The notes beneath the pieces were generated by a model that saw only the letters and a program-made list of their open reading frames with translations, ran no database searches and had not been told where the DNA came from. From contig OY978527.1 of NCBI GenBank assembly GCA_963854835.1, positions 27,059,029 to 27,123,028 on the forward strand: a stretch of DNA of 64,000 nt, given 5' to 3'. The DNA comes from Megamerina dolium. Taxonomy: Eukaryota; Arthropoda; Insecta; Diptera; Megamerinidae. The position numbers and the translations under genes are program-made. Below, in pieces: positions 1 to 12,200 of this stretch; the first letter of the stretch is position 1; every line of letters begins with the position of its first letter.

Positions 1-227
1 TCAATACCGCTGTCCAGCATTGTCAATATGGAAAACCACACAAATAGTAGCTATTTCGATTTTGATGAAGACGATAATCGCTACAGTACATCCAGTAAAA
101 ACATATTTTGCCCATTGCGATTTGATGGCTATCTCTGTTGGCCACGCACCCCAGCCGGTACTATTTTAAGTCAATATTGTCCAGATTTTGTTGAAGGTTT
201 CAATCACAAATTGTTTGCACATAAAAC
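1..227 (+). CDS. hec: hec exon with the first half of the hormone-receptor domain (5' end open)
   Basis: The frame is open from base 1, with an in-frame ATG at 28. It encodes Asn-glycosylation sequons (NHT, NSS), an acidic stretch, and then CPLRFDGYLCW...CPDFVEGF, which carries three ectodomain cysteines. The donor GTGAGT is at 228-233 and the exon ends in phase 2. The cysteine usually found in the N-terminal helix of class B receptors is not present, so an upstream exon is likely outside the window. Confidence 0.8.
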
Positions 228-3200
228 GTGAGTTAATCTTTTGTATTTTATTATTATTATGTTATTAAAAAAATTTTTTTTTTAACAAAATTGTTCATGA
301 TTCGATCAAGATGAAATTTTGCTCAATCAATGCAAATGCAATCAATGCAGAAGCATTCCTTTTCATATTCTTCTACAAGTGCCTTTTGTATTTGTATCTA
401 GCATTTGGGTGTGTATGTGTTTGTCTAGGAAAATTATATTATTGTATGATGATATTTATTTGAGGGGACATTTTGGTTTGTCTACTAATTTACATTGCAA
501 ATATCCACATTATTTATTCTCAAATGTATTGCTCAGTTTCCATTGAAGATGTAATGGTCAATTATGGTATTTTTACATCAATCATAATACTGATTTGAAA
601 ACCAGCACATTCTTCTATTAATCATAAGTATTGAAATCATTTACTTCACCAATTCCTAGATAAAACTAGATATCTTCTGCTCTTCACATGCAACTACATT
701 TTTGAGAGGAAACACATGAAGAATACAGACCCATAAGGGAAAAGAATTTTCTCAGATAGATATTCTTAGATAGTTATACTCGTATAGTAATTCTAGTGGA
801 CATAATAAACTGAAAAAAATTTACCAGCTATGATCACATAATGCGTGGCTCAAGATCAAAGTTCAAAATTGGAGTCGAGTAGCAATTTTTTCCTACGATA
901 TAGATATTAAAATATGGTTTTTTTTAAATAGCTTTTTTTATATGTTATTTTATATGAATTTTCAGTATTTTAAATGTTATGACGGAAATGAAAAATCGTT
1001 TACAAATATTTTGTTTAAATCCGTTCTCATTCCCGGAAAAATCACGAAAAATCAAACAAATAAGAAAGTACTATCTAAATTTAACAAATTACTACAAATT
1101 ATTATTATTTGGATTTATCCAATGGCTTATTAAGAAGAATTTTTAATATAGACCTATAACCCTATCATTATAAAGTTCAAGTGAAACCTGCCAACCATGA
1201 GTGCTAGACGAATGAGCCGTAGGATATAACTTCTTATCCAAAGTTTTTTTTTTTTCAACAAATATAATTAATTACTATTATCTAATAGAATTCAAGAATA
1301 GAATTTTCATATCTGACCTGACTATGACCGGAGTATGAACTAATTTTTGCAATAATAATGAAATAACCACGGTTATTGTCAATCCTCAGCATTATGGTTG
1401 CCCAATGACCAACCTTTTTTTTTGGGTTAAAATTCAAGATATGGATCTGGGTAATATGCGGTTTCAACAAAATGGTGCTGCAAGCTACACACCATGTCCC
1501 ATTTTATGTCGTTCAGCAAGAGGTCATATTTATTAGGGGCGAAACCTCTTACTCTAGAACATTTAAAGAGCAATATTTGTGTTTCAAAAAAGGAATAAAA
1601 GTTAGCCCATAAAATTTAGTCCCTTGTGTCTACTCCAGACTATTACATCACGCGTACTGTCTGGTGCCACCTTTATAGAAGGCGAATGCAACTCTGACTT
1701 GATCAGTCAGCAGTCGATTCGTTATTCTTGTTCTTCTTTTTTTATTATTATACATATTTTTTCCCGAACAATAAGGAGTGCGCGCCTTTTTTTCTTTTAT
1801 ACATATATTTTTCCCGACACGAATAGTGCGCGCATTTTTTTTTTATAATATTATCTGTTCTCACGTAATAATATATACATATAAGTAGACACCACCTATT
1901 TGTTGATTATAAAGCCGCTTTCGACAGTCCGGTAAGGGATTACCTCTACGCAACAATGTCTGAGTTCGGTATTCCTGCAAAGCTCATTCGACTTTGTAGA
2001 ATGACACTGCATAACTCCCGTTGTGCAGTGAAAATTGGGAAGGACCTCTCCGCACCGTTTAATACCGAACGGGGTTTCAGACAAGGTGATTCGTTATCGT
2101 GCGACTTCTTCAATCTTATTATGGAGAAAATAATATGAGCTGCTGATCTACGACATAATGGCACTATCTTCAACAAAAATGTCATGCTGTTAGCGTATGC
2201 CGACGATATTGACATAATCGGCATGAACACGCGAGCAGTCAGTGCAGCATTCTCAGAGTTGGAAAGAGAGTCGCGTCGGATGGGTCTCACGGTGAACGAG
2301 GGCAAGACGAAGTATCTAGTGTCAACAAACAAAGAGTCCCGGCGTCTTGGACAGCACGTCACTGTTGACAACTACGCTTTTGAAGTAGTAAGGGACTTTG
2401 TCTATCTTGGAACCAGCATTAACAGCAGTAATGACGTCAGCTTGGAGATCATGCGTAGGATAACTCTTGCTAACAGGTGTTACTTTGGGCTGAGTAAGCA
2501 ATTGAGAAGTCGAGCCCTCTCTCGAAGAACGAAAACTACACTCTACAAGTCTCTCATCATGCCTGTCCTAACATATGGCGCTGAAGCCTGGACAATTTCC
2601 ACCTCGGATGAGCGAATACTTGGAGTTTTCGAGAGAAAAGTCCTACGCAAGATCTTTGGACCTATTTGCGTTGGTGGCGAGTACCGAATAAGGTACAACC
2701 ATGAGCTGTACGAGCTGTATGCCGATATTGACATAGTAGAGCGCATCAAAATCCAGCGGCTGCGCTGGCTAGGTCATGTCGAGCGAATGGAAGAACACGC
2801 TCCAGCTAAGAAGGTGTTATATTCGGAACCCGCTGGAGGACGACGCAAAAGAGGAAGACCAAACCTCCGGTGGAAAGACCAAGTACTGGAGAACCTGACG
2901 GCGCTTGGAATTTCTAACTGGCGCCAGCTAGCGAAGAACTGAGATGGCTGGCGAAGCATGTTATTTTCGGCCTAAATCGATATTCGGTTGTTATGGCCAC
3001 ATAAGTAAGTAAGTAAGTAAGTAGACAATTAAAATTCTCATATTTAATCTTAATTGCAATATATAAATTAGTGCCGTGTCATATGTACATCTATCTCGAA
3101 TCTTTTTCTTTATAATAAAGAATATACATAAGCAACAATTCGTTTGTGATTTTCGTGCTTTTCTCCTTCCTTTTAATACGGAATTTCTTCCGATAACGAA

Positions 3201-6200
3201 AATGATGAAATTCATCAAGATTCGATAAAGACATATATTTTGAGCAATGGTATTGGCCAGCAACAAAAGGCTTAACCATTTGAAAGGTGACAAAATGTGC
3301 TAATGCAAATACAACAGCAAGTAGCAGCAGCACCACCATCTCAACAATATTAACATTAACAACAACAATTAATAAAAAGAACAAATGGAACAAAATCAAC
3401 AGCAGCGGCGACAACAACAGCAAGATTTATCAAGTATTGACAGCAATAATTTGATGTTGGAAAATACGACAGTAGCCAAATATATCACCCGAAATGAGCT
3501 AACTGATGGACACCACATGAACGCAACCTCAAATATGTGGATCACGAGAAATGCCTCATCCACAACAACATCAACAATCCCGAAAACATCGACAAGTAGA
3601 TTTTATATTTATAATTTATTATTTATTATTTAAAGGGAACGATTAATTGAAAATAATTTTAATTTATTAGAGGTCAAGAAGCGGCCGGTAGTGCAGACAC
3701 ATCGGTACAACTCAACCAGGGTATGAGCCCGCCGGCATCTCTCTCACACGTTCACCGTGTTTCGTGGCAGTCATTTAAATGTTATCTTCCACACATATTG
3801 ACAATATTGGCAATATACAAGCACCATATTTATATTAAAATTTTATCAAAATCTTAATTGTTAGTGAGTGTCTTTTTATAAATTGACTTTGGCACAACAA
3901 AATGGATAACCCTTTATATATCAATGAGCATTTTACTGCATTTTTATAGGCAGGCACTTGACAAATGATCTGAATATAATGGTGTGGTTTATTATTTAAT
4001 AATAACTTTTATATGTTGCGGACATTACACAGATCATAGTTGTCACAAATTTTATTGCATATTTATAGGTGTGAAAATAATTTATGATTACTGCAGGTAC
4101 ATTATAATTACAACACTGTATATTAAGTAGATCACTGTACCATATACATATCAGAGCTATAAAAGAATTGAATCATTACAGAATTCACTCACCCTTAAAT
4201 CATTTAAAAGCTGCATCAACGAGACTTCACTCGTTTGCTTCGAATTCGTTAAAGAGTGTCAAACGAACCATTCATAATTCTCAAAAGCTTAAATTTATCA
4301 CACTTTCCCATTAAGTAAAGAGTGGTACTTGAAAAAGATCAATCCCATTCTTGCTAGGCTTAAAAATATGATGAATTCATTCAATATTATAATTCTCTTG
4401 AACTTTGAAATACTGGAAATATTATTTATATTATTTATTACCATGAAAAGCAAGCTACTTTGGAACAAAACCCATGGTATTATTATGAAGGTAGAACAAC
4501 TACAAAAAATTCCTCTTGGCTGTGCAATATAATGTCAAAAGTGGCTTCTCAGATAGCCACTTCTCTTCTCTGCAAGCCCAAACAAGAATCAAACCAATTC
4601 ATACGCTAGCGTGTTAAAACAAAACCCACACCAACAAAGCAATATAAATAATGAGCAGAAACACTCACTGCCCACCCAACAGCCAAGTACCCTTGAACAT
4701 TTGCTTCAAACATTAATTCAGAATATGAACCAATTCATGAACTCAATGCAAACAATGATGCAAGAAATGATGAAAAATCAATCGATGTTACTCCAAACAT
4801 TGCTATCCAGCCCAAAAATACCATGAGTCGTCTCAAGATATACCACTGGAACTCCAACGGCTTAAGCCAGCACCGTTTGGAGCTAATTCGATTCCTTGAA
4901 TCCAGCCAGATCGACATAATGATGATATCTGAGACCCATTTCACTGACAAAAATTGCTACCAAATACCATATTACAAACTGTACACCACAAATCATCCGC
5001 ATGGTAAGGCACGCGGAGGAACTGCCATATTGATAAAAAGCAGAATAAAATATCATGTTCTCGAAGATTTCAGTAGCGTCTACTTGCAAGCAACATCTAT
5101 AATCCTGGAAGAATACATCTCTAAGCTAGTAATATCTGCGATATACTGTCCCCCAAGATACAGTATTACCGAACAGCAATATAAAGAATTTTTCTCAACT
5201 CTTGGTAGCAAATTCTTGGTTGCTGGCGATTTCAAAAATTGCATCGTACAGACCTATCAGCCTCCTGCCTCTACTCTCTAAAGTATTCGAAAAGCTACTT
5301 ATCATGAATATAACTCCATTCATTAATCTCAACCAACTGATTCCTCAACATCAGTTTGGATTTAGAAAACAGCACGGCACAATAGAACAAGTCCACCGCA
5401 TTGTAACTCTGATAAGGAACACTTTTGAAGAAAAAAAGTATTGCTCAGCTGTCTTTCTTGATATCACTCAAGCTTTCGATAAAGTATGGCACGATGGTCT
5501 TATTTACAAACTCAAACTATTACTGCCTGCAAATGTCTCCTCGTTGCTTAGTAGCTACCTCACGAAAAGACAATTTCTCGTACATCACAAGGATTACACA
5601 ACAAATCCATTGGATATTCACGCTGGCGTTCCTCAAGGAAGCGTTTTGGGCCCCTTACTGTATCTCTTATACACTTCAGATATGCCCAACAATAACTATA
5701 CATTTATATCGACCTTTGCAGATGATACGGCAATATTGTGCTCTCGCTCTAACCCCATAGAAGCTACTAAACTCCTGCAGACTCATGTCGATTCTCTCGA
5801 AATCTGGCTAGCAAAATGGCGTATAAAAGTCAATGAATCAAAGAGCGTACACGTAAACTTCACGCTAAGGCCAGATACATGTCCCCCACTTAAAATTAAT
5901 GGCCAATCAGTTCCACAATGTTCCTCAACAAAGTACTTGGGTATTCACCTCGATAGAAGGCTGACCTGGAAAAATCACATAGAGGCAAAGAAAACTCAGA
6001 TCAAGCTTAAAATTAATCAGTTATGGTGGCTGTTACACAAAAGATCAAAGTTGAATCTCGAATACAAAGTGCTATTATATAAAGCAATCCTGAAGCCAAT
6101 CTGGACTTATGGTATTCAGTTTTGGGGCACCGCATCTCCATCAAATATCGAAAAATTGCAGCGAATACAATCCAAGTGTCTACGAATTATTGTAAACGCG

Positions 6201-9200
6201 CCTTGGTATATGAGGAACGTTAACATCCATCGAGATTTAAATGTACCCACAATTTCTGAGGAAGTTGCAATGTCCTGCAGAAGCTACATTCAAAAATTAC
6301 ACAATCATCCGAATCCCCTTGCTAGGCAATTGTTGCTGAGCACGGGGCATCGTCGATTAAAAAGAAAAGACAAACTGAATATGCTGTGAAATTGCTATAC
6401 CTCGCGACTCAACAAATTGTGATGGAACGTTGGGAATATCACATAATTTTAGTTAGTTTGTAAGATTTGATTACTTATTGTTAGTTTCTAAGTAATTTTA
6501 GAAAGATCCAATAAAAAAAATAAAATAAAATAAAAACAAAAAGTGGCTTCATATAGTGTGAAGCTAGTGTGTTTCTTGTTTCCTCTTCAACTTCTTCTTC
6601 TTATTTCCCCATGTGTTTGTTGTTGTTTTATTTACTTCATCTCCTTCATTCATGAGAACTTTCCCCAATTGGTCTACCTTGTGTTATTATACCATGACAA
6701 AACCAATCAGCTGTTATTATTCACATAAATAAATTTGATGTAACTTGCACAGTACCCTGCAGTTTTGTATTGCATATGCAACAACGCACAAGAATTCCCC
6801 CTCTTTTCTTGAAGTAGTCTGTTGAATCGAGCTGCTCAATTTATATACAAATTAATACAAATATGATAGAAAAAAATTTGTCATATAAAGTAGCGTTTAC
6901 AACAGCTTGTTGAGGCTCGTACTGTACTTCTGGTGACGACTTCAACATTGATGCATCTGACGCAGACTTTTCTGAAATGGACTATCAAACCAAATATCGG
7001 ATAGTTCGACCCATTCTTCAACGATGTGTTGACTTTGTGATGAAAAATTCTCACAATCATTTAAATTTTCACATTTTTCACATTTCAAATTGAGCACATT
7101 TTTAAATTTATCTAGGCAACCTAAAAATGAAAGATCCAACAACCATACATATAATTTGTAAACAACAAAACACGAAGAAGAAGAAAGGCTGTCAGCTTGC
7201 TACTGAATGGATATCGCCACTCCCATTCTTTTTAGGCTGCAGCCATCTGCTGCTGCATTCATCAAAATTTCAATGCTGTGTGAATTCTTTAGGTTTTTCA
7301 ATTCATGAATTGAAAACGAATAGAACTCATTCATTTTTATCAGCCTAAAGACTTCACATACTGAATGCTAGAAAAAAAGGATTTCACCTTTTCAAAATTT
7401 AAATAAAATAATCAAAAGTTGAAATGACTTCACACTTTTGCAGCTCTGATACATATAATCTCAAATTTATTAAGCAACCAAGTTCAAAATTAATTTAAAC
7501 AATACAAACGCACTTAAAAATATGCAATAAAAATGTATGATGTCAACGATCTAATAATGCGTTCATTGAATTTGTAAATTGTGAAATTTAAAGCAATGAA
7601 CAATATAATTTTTGTTTTTTCATCAGAAACAATAATGTTAATGATGCATTTATAAATAAAAATATTGGTCTAATAAATTGTAAACATAATTTATTGAGAA
7701 ACAAAAGTATTGTATACATTTTGATGACCATTTTATAAAACATTCTTAATTTGATCTAATTTGAAGCTGCTTGGAAAATGGCACATGGTATCATCATCCC
7801 ATTAGTGGTCAGGAATGGTCCAATTATACAAATTGTATTGACTATGAAGACTTGGAGGTAACACATTTGTTGATTGATAATAATCTTAAAAGTATGCTAT
7901 AATATTTACATATTTGTATTCTTATTTTAAATTCATGACGCTCTACCATATGAAGTTTCGTAGTTTTGTAAATGAACTATACGTGAAAGGATATGCAATA
8001 TCCTTAGGGGCATTATTATTATCGCTCATTATTTTTTTAGGTTTCAAGTAAGTCGCAATAACGATATGCATTTTGTATGTTTTCCATAAAAACGACTTAA
8101 TCCAATAAATATATTGTACATATATTTGCATAGATCCTTACGTTGTACACGCATACGCATACATGTTCATCTGTTCGCATCATTGGCATTTACATGTATC
8201 TCATGGATACTCTGGTATAAGTTGGTCGTTGAGAAAGCGGATATGATACGTGATAATTCGGTAAGTTATTTTTTCCACCCATTTTACTGTTGCTACTAGT
8301 GTTGACCACGTTTGTAATTCATTTCTTTATTACAGCATTGGTGTATTGGCCAGCATCTAATTGTACATTATTTTATGTTGGTGAATTATTTTTGGATGTT
8401 CTGTGAGGGACTGCATTTGCATTTAGTGTTGGTAGTGGTAAGTGAAATACATATTTTGAAATAGTCGATTACTTTATGTACATACATTATTATGCCATTG
8501 GTGGAAGATACGACTTGAATTTATTATTAAATATCTTTTATTTGTATATTTTACAAATCCCATATGATCTATGAAAAAGCTTCGTATGGTTATAAGGCGC
8601 TAAATAAAGTTGTTTTATCAAAGTGATACCTTTGGAGATTTTAGCATGCAATACAAGACTGAAAGATCATTTCTGCTAAGCTTATTCGAGAAAGTTAATG
8701 TTAGATGTTAACAAAACAAAAAATATCGAATGCGATTTTCTTAACGACTGGTCTGTAAATTGCCGATGGAAAATTGAGCTAATGAACATGATTGGTCAAC
8801 TGTTACGCCCACGTGGAGCAATCAAAGTGACTGACCTTGGAATTATTAAGACCTTTAACTTTTTATAACTTATAACTTACTTTTTATAATATGCAATATA
8901 AGACAACAGTATTTGACGTGTAGGTTGATGTAATTCTGCCTAATAGATTAGGATAGATGAGAATAGAATAGAAACGGGTGAGTCACACTGTGTATAGGAG
9001 CTTCCATACAAAGTGCCTGAATTTCTTTAAAAAACAATAAGCATATTTGACACTTAGATTAACATAGTAGTCGGAAGTAAATTGGCATAAAATCAGCAAC
9101 CCATACCCACTTCTTATTATGACCGCCATACTAATCCGCTATGAAGTACAGTTAAACCTCCTATTAAAAAAGTCGAGAATTTTTGACAATTTTCAAGAAT

Positions 9201-12200
9201 GACATTTAATTCATTTAAATTTACTTTAATTAGAAATTTATTCAATAATATATTTATTATATTTATTATATAAAAATGAATTAAATTCATTTCCTTTAGA
9301 ACAAATTAAAAAATTCAGTCTATTCCACTCTGCCTTCGGTGTTCTTCTGCCTCGTGTCATTCATGCTGCCGTCGCTTGATCGAATTACTGTTCGTCGAAT
9401 TACTGTTCGTCGAATTACTGCTCCCCTTTTCACTTTTTGACTAATCAGCATTCACCACGCATACCAATTGTTACGTTGGACTTACGTCAACTGCGCTGCC
9501 AGATCGTTCGTAACACCTCCCACAACGCGGTTTCCTATAACGCGTTTTCGATACAACGCGGTTCCCAAAATGCGGACATTTTCTTACAACGCTACTCTTA
9601 CAACACGATTTTTACGAAAATTTTTTCAAATATTTACTATTTATTTTAATTTGAAAAAGGGTTTCTTGCCCAAATAAAATTCTTTGCATTTTGTTCATAC
9701 TTTGATACCTATCTTTTTTATAGCATTGCCACCCTACACTTGAACATGTGTTTACAAAGTGACAAACAAATACATACGTAATTGTGTAGTCAACGACAAA
9801 ATTAAAAAAAGGGGTTTCCCCGCGGTTCTAACATCACACAACAATTTACGCTACTTTCATTTGATGTAATAATTTTTTTGTTAGTTTGTTGTCGGCATTG
9901 CAAATAAAAGCATCAATCTGAAGCGTGTAAAAAATTGCGAAAAAATATTCAGTCTAATTCCAGTTAAATTATAAAAAATTTGTGAAACAGTTGTTGTTTT
10001 TTCGTAAAAGAGTTTTGATAAAATTATTTTAAGGTGAATAAGTAAGTTTCTTTTAAACCTATGTATGTAACTTTATTTAAATGCAAATAAATTTTTTAAT
10101 TTAGCCACAAAAATGCCGAATGAAAAAAAAACGCCGTTAAAACGAAAATTTGTATCCATTGAATTAAAAATACAAATTTTGGATCGACTTCAAAATCAAG
10201 AGAGGATATGTGATATTGCCAGACATTTTAACTTAAATGAGTCAACAATAAGAACTATCAAACAAAACGAAGAAAAAATTAGAAGTTCGGTAGCATCTGG
10301 ATCCTCTGTAGTAGCGAAAGTAACTGCTCGTCCTAGACCGCAGATAATGAAGAAAATGGAGCAATCGCTTATGGTGTGGATAGAAGACATGACAAAAAAA
10401 CGATTGCCCTTAGATGGGAATGTAATTAAGCATAAAGCACTAAAAATATTTAATTATTTAAAGGAAACAGGACAATCGTCAATCAATGAAGACAATCATC
10501 AATTCGTAGCTAGTAATGGATGGTTTGGAAAATTCACAAAAAGACATGCACTTCACAATTTAAAAATACAGGGAGAAAGTGCATCCGCAGACGCAGATGC
10601 AGCAGAAAAATATCCAGCAGAGTTCGAAAAAATTATTAAAGAAAACGGTTATTTACCTGAACAAGTGTTCAACGCAGATGAGACAGGCTTGTGGTGGAAA
10701 AAAATGCCTTCAAGAACTTTTATTTCGAAAAACGAAAAAAGAGCTCCTGGCTTTAAAGTTTCGAAAGATCGAATAACATTATTGCTGTGCAGTAATGCGT
10801 CTGGTGATTTTATGACCAAGCCAATGTTTATTAACCGATCATTAAATCCAAGATGTATGAAACAATGCAACAAAAACAACCTTCCAGTGTATTGGAGAGC
10901 CAACAAAAAATCATGGATGACTGCCAGTTTATTTAATGATTGGTTTTATCATTGCTTTGTTCCTGACGTAGAAAATTATCTAAAAAAAAGAACTTAGCAT
11001 TTAAAGTTTTACTACTTTTAGATAATGCGCCATCCCATTCGACTGATTTAAGTCATCCTAATGTTCAAAATTCGAATTTTTACCGCCCAACACCACATCA
11101 CTATTATAGCCTTTAGATCAGGGCATAATAGCAGCATTTGTCCTTTGAGGTAATATTAGATAAGATGGAGACAGCAAATATTACGGTTAAAGAAGTCTGG
11201 AAACAATTTACAATTTTAAATTCCGTTGAAATTGTTGATGCGTCACTTAATGAAATTCGTCCTTCAACACTAAAAGCTTGCTGGAAAGCACTAATACCGG
11301 AAATAGACGTTCCGGGCACTGTTTCTACATCAATAGAAGATGAATATAGGAACATAGTGAGATTGGCGAATGCAGTAGAAGGTGATGGGTTTGATGAAAT
11401 AACAATGGCTGATATTCAAGAATTAATTGCGGACGACGAAATAAACGAAGCAGATTTAGTGGCAATGACAAATGAAGAATCAGTTGGAGATAGCTCTGAC
11501 GATCTTTCCGATGTTGAAAATAAAAACTTTTCACTAAAAAATATCGAAAAAGTTTTAAATATGGCAAAGCAGTTGGAAGAATACATTTTGGAGAACGACC
11601 CTTTAAGTGACAGAGCAGAAATATTTAAACGAAATCTTCAAAACAATTTAGCTCCCTATCAAGAAATTTATAAAGATTTGCGAAATAAGAGCAAACAAAC
11701 TTCAATGCACGATTTTTTCAAACCAATAATCGTGGAAAGGATGCCCGAATATGATAGTGGATCAAGCTCAGATTTTGAACTATTACGAACAAAACGTTCG
11801 AAACAAATCATACTAAGTGATGAGGAGGAGTAGAAAGTTATCGTTCTGTTTTGGCTTTAATTTATTAAATCTTTCAACTTGAATATTTTACGTAGAATTG
11901 AAATTTTATTTTATTTTGTTTTGTTTTGTTTTTGTTTAAATAAATGGAATGTTATTAAATTACATAATATGTATGTTCTTATGACTCAACAAATAAATTA
12001 TTGAAATTTTTTTTACTTTGGAACCAAACTCTGATTTTTGTATGGAGTTAGAGTCTCCTACAACGCGATTTCCTATAACGCGGAATTTTTTAGGAACCTA
12101 TTCACCGCGTTGTAGGAGGTTTAACTGTACTCATCGGAGGACAAATGCATTTAACATATAAATTAGTATCGTATAGATAACTAAATTTTAAAGAAATGGG

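Noticed and set aside
3091..3423. Minus-strand hydrophobic ORF
   Set aside because: It is a shadow of CAA/CAG-rich plus-strand sequence.
6918..7090. Third exon of the candidate ORF in hec intron 1
   Set aside because: The coding frame is attractive, but the acceptor is a weak GAG without a pyrimidine tract and no good donor precedes the stop; kept only as a remark.
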